A program made the translations under genes and the position numbers. Shown here piece by piece: positions 11,166-27,262 of a stretch of 64,000 bases of DNA. The notes under the pieces were generated by a model. That model had not been told where the DNA came from, made no database searches, and saw only the letters and a list, made by a program, of their open reading frames with translations. Positions within the stretch are counted from its first letter, which is position 1; each line of letters starts with the position of its first letter. This DNA comes from Ashinkailepas kermadecensis (lineage: Eukaryota > Arthropoda > Thecostraca > Neolepadidae), in the NCBI GenBank assembly GCA_034440615.1, contig JAOTOM010004673.1, positions 269,501 to 333,500 of the forward strand. Direction: 5' to 3'.

Positions 11166-13939
11166 TGATGGTTTTGGTGTGTTAGTGAAGCGGTTGCAAG
11201 CCGCAAATATTCCGGGGCATGCGAACACTGGATAATATACGACTTCATTGCAGGACCAATAACACAGATTAACACACGATAACTTTTCGTACATGATTAA
11301 GTGTGCATGTCAAATGATGCAGCAAGGCATAATGCAGTCTTCTGAGTTCTAAGCACGAAAAGCTATGGCACGAAATATCACACCGAAACTGTGCACATAC
11401 TATGCTTGCAAAAACAAATGATTTCCGATAAGATGCAAAGGGAAACAAGGTGCATGCAGCTTCGATAGTGTTCACGTAGAAAATACAATATGACGACAAA
11501 CTATAGGATTGTCTATTAAAACTTGATGCCGCATATTAAAATAAGAGACAATGATTTACGACCAATTTTTGAAGCAATAGAAAATGCAATCGTACCCCGC
11601 ACGGACGTTAACGAAGATGTTCAACGAAGCCAGGCTAAAGGAGAACTGGTACTTTCATATAGGGCCCTTAGCTTTGTCCGCGCTCTCCAGTTGGTTAAAT
11701 AACACTTCGCCTCTGAAGGGTGTTTGCAGTGGAAGTGGTTGAAGTGATGCGACAAAGTTCTGTTGGGTGCGGTACGAGGACAGTTGGTTAACGCTCTGGG
11801 AGTCGGAGACGGAATAATTCATGCCAGCTAGTATTGCTGTGGTGCCAAGTGAAAAATGGTTGGTGAAATATTTTCATGGAAGGCACAAATTGTGTGGTCA
11901 AAACCAACACTGCCCGAAGCTCTATCCGAAGCACAAGTATCTTTAGTTATAAAGAAAACAAGTGGATTTGGACAATGCCAACGGTCACATACTCCGTGTA
12001 ACACACGAAGCCAGCGGTGTTACGTGCATGTTTTACATCAAAACTCCTTTCTACGGTAACACAAGAACATTTAATGAAATATACAAACCATTGTTAACTT
12101 GCACTGTTACCCTTTTAATGCCTTTAATGTACTCTTCAATACCAGGGTCACCAAAACAATTCCTCATGACATTGAAGTGGGCGAAGCTGGAACATGCAGA
12201 ATACAAAACACCCAAGGCAACATGGCTATCATAATATAATGACTGGCTGTTTTAAGCCGGCATTGACTGCGACACAGTATTTTTTACTCAAGCACATGTT
12301 GTCGGCTATTTTAGGTAAATTCAAAGGTTCTCCCACCACTCTGGTGAACGTGAATCGATTCCATAAATAGCATTCAATTGTGTAACTACACCTTTGGTTG
12401 TTGCATGACAAGAGTGGGCAAAAAACCACAAACACATCTACATCCTGCCTAACCACCCTGCCGCCATGTCGGAGTCCCTGAGTGACTAGATAAATGTCCA
12501 GCGCTCTCAAACCTTGCGTGCCTTCTGACCAACAACTGTGGGAATACAGTTAAAAAAATACAGGAAACATTACAGTCCACCAGCCACCACACATCAAGGG
12601 TTACAAATGTCACACGCTTCGAGACCCTGCTGCAATATGTGGCCATGTCCGAGCATGGCTTCAGGGTACACATGAACTCAAAATAGAGCATTCCTGGCAT
12701 TCTTTCAGACTACCACTAGGTCATTCACTCTTGCATACACATTCATACACATTTCACATAGCATGGGCTATATGCATTTTGGATGTGCTGTCAATTTCTG
12801 TAAGACGATGTGTATGAGAAAAGCACTGAAACCATGTGTATTTGGCTATTGGGTGTCACGTATATGAAAACAAATATACGACGTCCATGGAAACAAATAA
12901 AATCGCAATATTCTGCATTCTAGAGGACAATTCTTGCTATGATCGACTATTTCTCGCCCACGCTGCCCAGATGTATCACCGACGATCAATGTTCCACCTC
13001 TGTATCTGAGATACCATCAAATTGCACTTGTCTCATTAGAACTCGATGAGCGCGTGCCGCACGTGGCGTGGTAATTAATATAGGATAGGATCTCGTCCAA
13101 GCACAGATGTAGATTCTTCAATTTCGCGAATACGTCTCAGCTCATCGAGCAGCTATCCATATGTCAAATAAAGACTTCCCTCTCCATCCATACAGGTTCC
13201 TCGTTACAGCTCTGACACAGTACTGAAGTATTCGATGATCTGGCTCGTAATTATTTGCTTCGGGTAATGCTCAATTTGGCACTAAGCTAATTTGTATCAC
13301 CTTTCCCATTACCGTGTAAGGAATTGGGCAAATGCACACTTTTCCTATTTTCATTTAATTTTCCGAGCGGAAGGAACGACAAAGATCACTGATACAGAGG
13401 ATCACAAATGTGTTCTTCGCTATCACAAGGGCAATTTATTGTCCTATTTCTTCTTTAGAAGGAACAGTGAAATCGCTCATGATCAAATAAATAATTGAAA
13501 ACGCAATGAAATTACCACACTTAAAGTTGCTTGATGGACGCAAGGTTTTTCAAACACTTGAACCTATAATTCTACCCGATTAAGATTGTTTCCAACGGAC
13601 CATTTTTCCTGGTGGGATTGCAACTAGTGTGAGGGGTCACGATGTACATCTTATGTGCACTTCCTTTGCAAAGGAACCTTTTACCTCTCGAGACCCTCCC
13701 CAATAATTTAACGACGCCTTGCCTCTGTTTGCACACGTAACATATCAAGCAACCACTAATTTGTATAATTTGTAGTTGACTCACGAGGGTCCAGGTCTGC
13801 AGTTCACAGCAGTGTCGGCATTTACACGGAAACTAAATCATCTTTACGGACGTAATTATTGTGCCAGCCGTGGACACGCCCATATTTTGCCTGTCACACT
13901 GGCCCCTAGGTGTGTGTTGCAGATTGGATTGGCGCCGGC
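11166..13939. other. Single-copy sequence, no supported gene
   Basis: About 2.8 kb of mixed composition. A 90-codon plus-strand frame at 11962-12234 is the most protein-like in composition, but it has no recognised domain and overlaps another frame. No splice context could be argued for it. Confidence 0.35.
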
Positions 13940-14548
13940 TGCCGCGTCGCGCTTGAGATCATCGGCAGACCGCCGGTCACCCTGGCAGACTTCTCATCTG
14001 TCGTGTCGTGCGACAGTGACCGCGCCGCGCGTGAGATCATCGGCAGAACGCCGGTCACCCTGGCAGACTTCTCATCTGTCGTGTCGTGCGACAGTGGCCG
14101 CGTCGCGCGTGAGATGGGCAGACCGCCGGTCGCCCTGGCAGACTTCTCATCTGTCGTGTCGTGCGACAATGGCCGCGCCGCGCGTGAGATGGGCAGACCG
14201 CCGGTCGCCCTGGCAGACTTCTCATCTGTCGTGTCGTGCGACAGTGGCCGCGTCGCGCGTGAGATGGGCAGACCGCCGGTCGCCCTGGCAGACTTCTCAT
14301 CTGTCGTGTCGTGCGACAGTGGCCGCGCGGCGCGTGAGATCATCGGCAGACCGCCGGTCGCGCTGGCCAGACTTCTCATCTGTCGTGTCGTGCGACAGTG
14401 ACCGCGCCGCGCGTGAGATCATCGGCAGACAGTCGGTCGCGCTGGCAGACTTCTCATCTGTCGTGTCGTGCGACAGTGGCCGCGTCGCGCGTGAGATGGG
14501 CAGACCGCCGGTCGCCCTGGCAGACTTCTCATCTGTCGTGCGGCGGCG
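13940..14548. repeat. 75/78-bp minisatellite, about 8 copies
   Basis: The landmark TTCTCATCTGTCGTGTCGTG recurs at 13991, 14069, 14144, 14219, 14294, 14373 and 14451, and its first part (TTCTCATCTGTCGTG) again at 14526. Long units carry GAGATCATCGGCAGA and short ones GAGATGGGCAGA, a 3-bp length polymorphism. Overlapping frames of up to about 270 codons stay open on both strands. The 3-bp steps could be read as frame preservation, but equal openness of opposite-strand frames makes coding unlikely. Confidence 0.95.
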
Positions 14549-16000
<1,452 letters not shown>

Positions 16001-16115
16001 GCAGAAATAGATACGGAGAGAGAGGGAAGAGGAGGATAAGGGACAGACAGGGAGAGAGGGGGTCGGAGAGAGAGATGGAAATGAGAACTGATAAGGAGAA
16101 GGAAGAGGGCAGAAA

Positions 16116-16689
16116 GCTGACTGGCCCGTTGCCAGCACGGAGCTGTAAGCAGTCGTCTGCCTGCTCGATGCTCGAAATACGGCGCCATTTGCTCCAATTC
16201 AGTGGCGAAAAACGGTTGTAGTTGGCTGGATACGGCTGGATACGGCACCCCTGCTGCCGGTCGTGCCGACAAATTCCGCCACTCGACCGGCCAGAATGCC
16301 GCTCCTAGGTGTGATTAGTACGTGGCAGCTTGTTAGCAGCCGCCCTGATTGCGTCAGAGGACGAAGATGGCAGTCGGCAGAACTTAACCGCAAAATCCGA
16401 GGCCATAAAGCTGCCAACTCGGGAGCTGACGAGACTTCTGGAGCGCGCTTATGATGGCGATCTGTCTGGCAATGGACCCTGCATTTTTGATAGCCTGGCG
16501 AGTGGAGCGCACGGAGCGTCTGCACGTGAAGGATCATGTCGCAACGCATTCTTCTGACGACGGGATGTCGCGTCAGTCGACTGGAGGCGACTGACGGCCA
16601 TTGTTCTCGGCTTAGTTGGCTGTCGCAAGGAATCCGATCGCAATGCGAAATTGCAGGGAGGCCTCACCATGTCGGATCACATGTGTCCC
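16116..16689. other. Single-copy sequence, nothing recognised
   Basis: GC-rich segment with short overlapping open frames on both strands only. Confidence 0.35.
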
Positions 16690-16970
16690 AGCCTGCGGTC
16701 GACGCACGAAGGCCGCCGCAGCGGGACGGGAAGCAGCGTGTGTTGTGGCCGCGTTGTGTGTGGCCTGCGACCGACGCACGAAGGCCGCCGCAGCGGGACG
16801 GGAAGCAGCGTGTGTTGTGGCCGCGTTGTGTGTTGCCTGCGACCGACGCACGAAGGCCAGCGGGACGGGGAGGCAGAGTGCGTTGTGACCGCGTTGTGTG
16901 TGGCCTGCGACCGATGCACGAAGGCCTGCGGGACTGGAAAGCAGTGTGCGTTGTGGCCGCGTGTTTGGCC
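16690..16970. repeat. 72-bp minisatellite, about 4 copies
   Basis: The landmark GACGCACGAAGGCC recurs at 16701, 16773 and 16845, with a variant at 16913. Each unit contains GGACGGGAAGCAGCGTG and GTGGCCGCGTTGTGTG. The last unit is shortened and diverged. Frames stay open on both strands because the unit length is a multiple of three. Confidence 0.92.
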
Positions 16971-18281
16971 AGGGAGCTCAGACCGGCCACGTCCGACTGC
17001 CTGGGGTGGTGAAACAGTTCGGACCGTCGCCGTTGAGGTGGCGCGGATAAGCTCAGATGCTGCACCTGGATACGCCCAATGAGATGACAGGGCGTAGATC
17101 GCTGCTGCTTGTACGGAGATCAAGGTTAATGGCCTGCGAAGATTATTAATGGCGGTACAATTGAGTTATACATCAATTTTCATGGATGTTCGGTATGCCT
17201 TGGTGGTAATTCCGGCGATAATTAAATCACCATGGTGAGCACAGCGATGATTATGATGATTATGAAACACGATGCGCCCTTACGGGTTTTCTGATCAATT
17301 TCCTACCATATGCTGGTGTTGCACTGACTACAGGAAAAACATAGGAAGCATAGGATCCCCATCCGCTACCTAACCTAGTCTCCTGATTTGGAACGGGAAA
17401 GCCGTTTGTAGGGAGGGACAAATATTCACAAACGACTGAAAATGCACCAACTTTTCTGAAACAGGTAAAAATCGACGTATTTGAAAGCGTTATGCCTAAA
17501 ACGTTTTTGAAAACGGACACCTATTCATAAAATATTTCACATTTTAAACACTGCTTGTTTGTTTCAGCTTGAATAAATTGTGGCTGTCACGTGGGTAAAA
17601 GTGGTCCGAAGCCCGCACTATCCACGGATGTGCCGATGTATCACCTACGACCAGATGTGGACAGTCGTAGGTGGCATGCCGATAGCCGTGCAACGCATCC
17701 CACGGGAATGTGTGTTGGCCTCATAATAAGCATGCACACACGATGGACTGGCACGTTGAGATTGGATCGATGGAAACAACTGAGGGCTACGTCGCTACGA
17801 CCACGCGGCGCCAGAAGGAGGTGGTTTTGTTGCGGAGACGGTGATGCAGTATTCAGTGCACGTGCAGGCAGCAGCTGCAGCAGTTTGTGCTGACCAGCTG
17901 GTGAGCCTCTGATGACTGATGACGTCTCATATACGACCGATAACTAGCGGACGTGCATGGTAAGCCGGGCTCAGGACTGTGCAATGTGCATGCTGAAGCT
18001 GGACCGCCCCAGTGTCCCCGGAAAGTCACTGCGGCCGCCGGGATTACTGCGGCTCTTCGGGTCAGACGCACGGCTGTCGGCAGACGTCCGCTCGGCCGAG
18101 CCAATGAGCATCGCGTCGGAGAGCGACGCATGCTAGCCGGCTCGCCGCCTAAGCCGCCAGCACGTCCAGGAAGCGGCGGCGAGGCTTACCGGGCTCATGC
18201 CCGTCACGAGGCTGTCGCTCGGCGCACAGCCGCGGCACATTGCCGGCCGGCCGGCGGCGACCACGCGCTCGGCTCGCCTGT
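16971..18281. other. Single-copy sequence, CpG-rich at the right
   Basis: Balanced composition to about 17950, then CpG-dense. A 2-3 unit GATGATTAT-like run lies near 17244-17268. No gene supported. Confidence 0.35.
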
Positions 18282-18311
18282 TGCCGCCGCCGCCGCCGCC
18301 GCCGCCGCCGC
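18282..18311. repeat. (GCC)n trinucleotide tract
   Basis: About ten GCC units inside a CpG-rich stretch. It encodes an Ala, Pro or Arg run depending on frame. The surrounding open frames are composition-driven. Confidence 0.9.
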
Positions 18312-18990
18312 TCAGCGTCGGTCACGGTGACGACACGACCACACCATCAGCCGCGTCCCGCACTCGTCCGCCCACGCGGCCGTCGGGCGGCAGAGAACGC
18401 GCCGCGGCCGCCCGGCCGGCCGGAGTCGCCGTGTTTGTCCCGACATAACGCCGGCTGCTGGGCGGATGTCGGCTCTCAGAGCCGCGTAACTGGCCATTCG
18501 AGGCCGCCGTAATTAATGTTTGCACTCTAGGTGTGCCCTGCCGCGCCGAGCACGCACTGACAACTCCCAGGGAGCAGCCCGCTCGGTGCCACAGAAATGG
18601 CTGCAGCGTACGCGCCGCCAGGCCCGACCGCGCGCCCACCAGCCGAACTGCCATTGCCCGCCTCTGCACTTCAGACCGGGTGGCGGACGGGCATTGGAAG
18701 AGTGCTGCATGGACGTCCGATGGGCGCTTGATGGACGCTGAGCGAGTTTGGACGGGCACTGAGCGAGCGCTGGACGGTCCACCCGGACGATTGTCTCCGA
18801 CTCGGCCGCGTCGGTGCTCCAGGTCATCGCTGTTCGGGTCGCAACTGGGACCGAGGTCGCGCCTGAATCTGCGTTTGCGATGGCCGCGGACAAACTTGAG
18901 GTAGTAGCTCGAGTTAGGTGAACTGAGGTTGAAGTCGCAGTCCGAACTGACATTGCGGCTGAGGATGAGGCGGATGTTGTGGTGGCCCTG
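18312..18990. other. CpG-rich single-copy segment
   Basis: CpG-dense DNA with open frames in several phases on both strands. It has no recognised protein domain. A CpG-island-like role is possible but not shown. Confidence 0.35.
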
Positions 18991-19867
18991 GCTAGGGTTG
19001 AGATAGAGCGATATTCGAAGGCGGGTTAGGTCGCGGCTGGGGTTGAAGTCGAGACAGCTCCGGAAGGGTTAGGTCGCGGCTGGGGTTGAGGTAGAGCGAT
19101 ATTCCCCGACGGGTTAGGTCGAGGCTGGGTTTGAGGTAGAGCGATATTTCCCGACGGGTTCGGTCGCGGCTGTGGTTGAGGTAGAGGCGATATTCCCCGA
19201 CGGGTTAGGTCGGGGCTGTGGTTTATATCGAGCCAGCCCCAGAAGGGTTGGGTCGCGGCTGGAGTTGAGGTAGAGCGATATTCCCCGACGGGTTAGGTCG
19301 GGGCTGTGGTTTATATCGAGCCAGCCCCGGACGGGTTAGGTCGCGGCTGGAGTTGAGGTAGAGCGATATTTCCCGGACGGGTTGGGTCGCGGCTGGGGTT
19401 GAGGTAGAGGCGATATTTTCCGGACGGGCTGGGTCGCGGCTGGGGTTGAGGTAGAGCGATATTCTCCGGACGGGCTAGGTCGCAGCTGGGGTTGAGGTAG
19501 AGGCGATATTCTCCGGACGGGTTCGGTCGCGGCTGGGGTTGAGGTAGAGGCGATATTCTCCGGACGGGCTAGGTCGCAGCTGGAGTTGAAGTAGAGCGAT
19601 ATTTCCCGGACGGGTTGGGTCGCGGCTGGGGTTGAGGTAGAGGCGATATTCTCCGGACGGTTGGGTCGCGGCTGGGGTTGCGGTAGAGGCGATATTCTCC
19701 GGACGGGTTGGGTCGCGGCTGGGGTTGCGGTAGAGGCGATATTCTCCGGACGGGTTGGGTCGCGGCTGGGGTTGAGGTAGAGCGATATTTCCCGGACGGG
19801 TTGGGTCGCGGCTGGGGTTGAGGTAGAGGCGATATTCTCCGGACGGGCTAGGTCGCAGCTGGGGGTT
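18991..19867. repeat. 46/47-bp minisatellite, about 19 copies
   Basis: Units contain GGTCGCGGCTGGGGTTGAGG, TAGAG(G)CGATATT and a TCCGGACGGG or CCCCGACGGG block. Variant units near 19050, 19220 and 19310 replace the TAGAGCGATATT part with a TCGAGCCAGCCCC-like block, giving a rough higher-order pattern on the left half. A one-base GCG/GGCG difference separates 46- and 47-bp units. The 139-codon minus-strand frame (NPSRDPTRPGNIA repeats) is a by-product. Confidence 0.95.
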
Positions 19868-21544
19868 TAGGCCGCCGTTGTGCTGGGGTCGCAATACGCG
19901 GCGGACGGGGTCAGCAGGCGCCGCCCTCAGCGAGCGACCCGTGGAGCTCGGTGGTCGGGCGGCGCCCGATGGGACGTCGGCGGGACGGCGTGCCCGCCGA
20001 CAGTGATTGCAGGGTCTGGAGGGGCGTGACTGACTTCCATCTCGCGGCCACCTGGCCTCGCCGTCGTGTGGGAGGAGGTGTTGCCGCCCCGCCGGCCGAT
20101 ACGGCAGGGAAGAGCAAGGTCAAGTTGGTCCGGCACACCGCATTCACGACAGTCATAGCTGACATTGGTGGAGCAAGCCACAGGGCCAGAGCGCATGGGA
20201 GCGTACAGACCACGAGCTAAGTAGCGCCAGTCAACGGGTGCGTGAACAGCAACTCAGGGCCCGCATGATGCATGAGAAATCACTGCAATGATTGTGGCCG
20301 AATAGTGAAGTGGCCTGATCCTCCCTCCTGGCGGTAACAAAGTCAGGATCGCGGGTGCAGCGCCTCTGGTATTCTTCACTGGTAGGCGCATACCACTATG
20401 ATTCCATCAGGTGCTGCTTTGATGGTAGATGCGTTGGGAGACACCACCCTTTGGTCTTCCGACTGAATGAATTGCAGAATGTATACACAACCAACAGTAA
20501 TAAGAAGCGCCACCGACTGTAAAGAATGGTAGATACATAGGAGCTGACATATGCATCATGTTAGCCGAGTGCAAAAAGGAGCGGAGAGGCGGCCCAGGCT
20601 AAGCACGGACGAGCCATCATAAACAACAAGGGTCACCAACACTCGAGTTAAAATGAACACCAGCGAGCACAGGGACGACGTTGAGTCCTGGAGGAGTTCT
20701 GGAGGAGGTGATGCGCATAAGACAATGCGGAGGTTAGGAGATCAGAGTCCACAAGGTCAAGTTTAACTAAAACAACAAGCTAATTGGAAACTTAGCCCTA
20801 GTTTCATGCTGCTAAAATCGTACCTTAGTCCAAAAATGTCCAGATGAACAGAATATTTCACCCATGGAGCTTCTTCAGCTGTTCTCCAGCTTTCGCTGAT
20901 ACTTTATAATAAGAGTCTCACAGCTATCTTCCGTCACCTGCAGTCTATACAACACTAATTGTTGAATTTGTTTGGAGGAAACTGAAAAGCTGCTACAGGG
21001 CGTCCCCTAGTTCACATATCAGTTCACATATCCACGTGTATGCACACTTCCGACCTCGCAGTGTATTGTGACGGACTCACGGGGTGGGGGGGGGGGGGGT
21101 CTGGCGCCGTCACATCAGGGGATGTCGCCACACGGGTCGGCGATGGCGGCCAGCAGGTCGTCAGCGTCGCCTGCCGCCAGTTCGGCGCTCATGGTGGGCG
21201 TCATTATAGGTGCCGTCATTAGCGCCACCCATCCGCCCATGCACGTGCGCACGGGTCAGGCGTGACGGCGTGAATCTGCCTAATCAGAGGTGCGTCCCAG
21301 GCGGCGGCGCGGCCCCAGCCTATTTATGAGCCGGACGGTCATTAGGCCGGCGGTCAGACAGAGTGCGTTTTTCAACGCGCCGCATGTGCCTGATGGTGTG
21401 GTGGTGCAGTGTGAGAACGTCCGACAGTCTCACAGCAGTGCTGACGCCCGACAGTCTCACAGCTGCAGGCCACTGTGTCACCGGGACTGCGGCCGCCTGC
21501 GGGACCTGGCTCACGGGGGCGGCCGGCGGGGCGAACAGCCCCGC
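19868..21544. other. Single-copy sequence with CpG-rich ends
   Basis: CpG-rich at 19868-20220 and 21040-21544, AT-richer between. A poly-G run lies at about 21081-21099. Short words such as CCTATTTATGAG and GTCATTAGGCC occur near 21318-21345. No supported coding region. Confidence 0.35.
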
Positions 21545-21715
21545 ACGGGTCACGTCGCCATGAGACGGTCAGCCTGACCTGGGTGATATCAGGAGGCGGC
21601 CAGCCTGGGCCGGATCACGTCGATAAGGCGGTCAGCCTGGCCTCGGTGATATCAGGAGACGGTCAGCTCGACCTCGGCCACACCAACGCAACGGTCAGCC
21701 TGCCCCCGCACGTGG
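21545..21715. repeat. 32-33-bp tandem repeat, about 5 copies
   Basis: Units start near 21564, 21596, 21628, 21660 and 21691. Each carries CGGTCAGCC or CGGCCAGCC, and two contain GGTGATATCAGGAG. Copies are diverged. Confidence 0.8.
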
Positions 21716-24480
<2,765 letters not shown>

Positions 24481-24610
24481 TGCCGATTGGTCGCAGATGA
24501 ACTTGGTAACCCTCCGGTTTGTAGATTGGAACCCACGACCCAGAAACCGAGAATCAAACGCCGTGCTGACTGAGGTACCGCAACCCCGCATGTATTGCCT
24601 TGCAGCGTGC
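24481..24610 (-). repeat. tRNA-like sequence, probable SINE head
   Basis: On the minus strand a box-A-like GGTACCTCAGTCAGC (24579 downwards) is followed about 45 bp later by a box-B-like GGGTTCCAATCT (24534-24523). This resembles the internal RNA polymerase III promoter of tRNA genes. A clean acceptor stem is not evident, so a tRNA-derived SINE fragment is more likely than a functional tRNA gene. The extent of any body or tail could not be determined. Confidence 0.45.
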
Positions 24611-25503
24611 CCATACGTCCGGAGCGGCTGTGGCCCACACAATCACCACTAAAGCTCAACATTAACCCTCGCATGGCAGGGGAGGCTGAAGAGAGTCCCA
24701 CCGTCCACCTCAGGATATTTCAGGGATAGCGGTCGAATGAGTAGATACCGAGACACAAACATTTCGCTAACATATATAACTGTTGTACATATCTCGTGCA
24801 AATGTCAGGTCAAGGTCATCAAAAGATATTCACCTGGGACGGGTCAAAGAGAATGATGTTCAAAATCTGCAAATTTCTCCATTCGGAGTAGTTACAACCT
24901 TAAACTCAGATTGCGCTGTCCTTCCATCAAGACGAACAGTCGTAATTTCAATCAATGTCAAGTTTACCGACTGCATGTCAGATCAATTTCCGCGATTTTT
25001 GTTACCACATTCAGTGATAATAATTTACTTTGGTGATAATTTTGGACACCGAAAATGATAATAGCATGTAACAAGCATTTCGGTTTAAATCATGTGTCAA
25101 GGGCCAATGACACTCGATCATGTCAAGTATCATATATATTATACACAGTACCATGCTAGACAGAATGGGAAATGTTCCTCGGGAAGTCATACCTGAATTC
25201 GGCTTCAGCGCCGCCTAAATATCGCAACATAGCATTGGATGGTCAACCAATGACCTGAAATGACCTGACCTTGTCAACAAGCGGAAACAAATCAACAAGT
25301 GTACATATCTAGACATGCAACTATTTTCGGATGTTTCGGCACCCATACAATGCATTGAATATCTTATACATTGGAAATTGCAGTGAGTTTGTGTCATACT
25401 CTGTGTGATAGAGGCTACATAGTTCCTTCATAATGCAGCCGAGGATGCAATCATGCGGCCATTGTTCCAAGCTCCACAGCAATTTGGGTGATGTCGGCCG
25501 TGA
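24611..25503. other. Single-copy AT-rich sequence, nothing recognised
   Basis: Short open frames only (for example 24783-25058), none recognisable. Confidence 0.4.
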
Positions 25504-25856
25504 TATGCTTGTCTGCCTGTTTCGGGTGGCTCTGGTCGGCTATGTTATGCTTGTCTCCCTGTTTCGGGTGGCTCTGGTCGGCTGTGTTATGCTTGTCTGC
25601 CTGTTTCTGGTGGCTCTGGTCGGCTGTGTTATGCTTGTCTGCCTGTTTCGGCTGGCTCTGGTCGGTTGTGATATGCTTGTCTCCCTGTTTCGGGTGGATC
25701 TGGTCGGCCGTGCTATACTTGTCTCCCTGTTTCGGGTGGCTCTGGTCGGCTGTGTTATGCTTGTCTCCCTGTTTCGGGTGGGTCTGGTCGGCTGTGTTAT
25801 GCTTGTCTGCCTGTTTCGGGTGGCTCTGGTCGGCTGTGTTATGCTTGTCTGCTGGT
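25504..25856. repeat. 42-bp minisatellite, about 8.4 copies
   Basis: The landmark TATGCTTGTC recurs every 42 bp from 25504. Each unit continues with TGCCTGTTTCGGGTGGCTC and TGGTCGGCTGTG. A plus-strand frame through it (25433-26062) would encode hydrophobic 14-residue repeats with MLVCLFRVALVG cores, superficially like membrane helices. A second plus frame and a minus-strand frame are equally open. I therefore treat it as a minisatellite. Confidence 0.95.
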
Positions 25857-26030
25857 GTTCCTCGGCACAACTGCAGTTTCTTTGTAAGCAGTTGGCTACC
25901 ATCTACGCGCCACCCAGCAAAACAATGGTGCGACGCGGCCCGGGAACGTTGCAATCAGCTCCGCATCGATTTAGCATTAATCCATCGGAATCGATGAGCC
26001 ATATACGGTCGGCTAATGTTGGCTATATTT
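25857..26030. other. Short single-copy spacer
   Basis: Links the 42-bp and 90-bp arrays. No feature is seen. Confidence 0.4.
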
Positions 26031-26405
26031 TACACGGCCCCGACAGCCTGTGTTGCTATTAAATCCACCGCGCAGTGCCACTAATGCCGGCGCTAAGGTA
26101 GCGCAGACGTCGTGTGTACATACACGGCCCCGACAGCCTGTGTTGCCATTAATCCCACCGTACGGAGCCACTAATGCCGGCGCTAAGGTAGCGCAGACAC
26201 CGTGTGTACGTACACGGCCCCAACAGCCTGTGTTGCCATTAACCCCACCGCACAATGCTACTAATGCCGGCGTTAAGGTAGCGCAGACGTCGTGTGTACG
26301 TACACGGACCCGACAGCCTGTGTTGCCATTAACCCCACCGCACAATGCCACAAATGTCGGCGCTCAGGTCTCAGGTAGCGCAGACGTCGTGTCTGCACAC
26401 ACGGT
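26031..26405. repeat. 90-bp minisatellite, about 4 copies
   Basis: The word CGACAGCCTGTGTTGC recurs at 26041, 26131, 26221 (CAACAGCC) and 26311, exactly 90 bp apart. Units include ACTAATGCCGGCGCTAAGG and GCGCAGACGTCGTGTG. The last unit has a small internal duplication (CAGGTCTCAGGT). Frames on both strands remain open because 90 is a multiple of three. Confidence 0.95.
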
Positions 26406-26460
26406 CACCACTGCACCGGGCTGCCGTAGCGCACTAGCGGACGATGACCACCAGCCGACC

Positions 26461-26515
26461 GACGGCACGGCTGCGGTGCACGGCCGACGGCGCGGCTGCG
26501 GTGCACGGCCGACGC
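26461..26515. repeat. 25-bp direct duplication
   Basis: GACGGCACGGCTGCGGTGCA followed by CGGCC is repeated immediately with one change. It lies in a CpG-rich stretch between the 90-bp array and the AC tract. Confidence 0.85.
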
Positions 26516-26637
26516 ACTGAATGGCTGAATGGCGCCGCGCGACGACAAAGGCGCGAACGACGCGGTTCGTCAGCGGCCAGCCGTCGGCCGCCGCAGACGA
26601 CGCTGATGAACCGCCGAGCGGCGTGCAACAGCTCGTC

Positions 26638-26638
<1 letters not shown>

Positions 26639-26691
<53 letters not shown>
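26639..26691. repeat. (AC)n microsatellite
   Basis: About 26 uninterrupted AC dinucleotides. Thr/His or Cys/Val runs in open frames here are its translations. Confidence 0.98.
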
Positions 26692-26693
<2 letters not shown>

Positions 26694-26782
26694 CCGAAGG
26701 CGCCGTGTGACGCGCGATCAATACCGGACGGCGGTGTGCACGCCACGCGGCCGAGCGCGCACCCGTCCATCCTGTGTATAGG

Positions 26783-27262
26783 TGCTGATCACAACTGCCG
26801 CGCGGCACGGAGCGCCTGTGTCAGGCGCTGATCACGACTGTCACGCGGCACGGAGCGCCTGTGTATAGGTGCTGATCACAACTGCCGCGCGGCACGGAGC
26901 GCCTGCGTACAGGCGCTGATCACGACTGTCACGCGGCACGGAGCGCCTGTGTACAGGCGCTGATCACGACTGTCACGCGGCACGGAGCGCCTGTGTATAG
27001 GTGCTGATCACAACTGCCGCGCGGCACGGAGCGCCTGCGTACAGGCGCTGATCACGACTGTCACGCGGCACGGAGCGCCTGTGTACAGGCGCTGATCACA
27101 ACTGTCGCGCGGCTCGGAGCGCCTGTGTACAGGCGCTGATCACGACTGTCGCGCGGCACGGAGCGCCTGTGTACAGGCGCTGATCACGACTGTCACGCGG
27201 CACGGAGCGCCTGTGTACAGGCGCTGATCACAACTGTCGCGCGGCACGGAGCGCCTGTCGCG
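26783..27262. repeat. 44-bp minisatellite with an inverted repeat in each unit, about 11 copies
   Basis: Each unit reads GCTGATCAC, then AACTG(C/T)CGCGCGGCACGGA or a close variant, then GCGCCTGTGTACAGGC. GCGCCTGT and ACAGGCGC form an 8-bp stem around a 2-base centre, straddling the unit boundary. Every unit junction could therefore extrude a small hairpin. The first spacing is 43 bp, later ones 44 bp. Two alternating variants (CACAACTG and CACGACTG) are visible. Confidence 0.95.

Noticed and set aside
11962..12234. 90-codon frame with protein-like composition
   Set aside because: No family was recognised and a second frame overlaps it. It would need transcript evidence.
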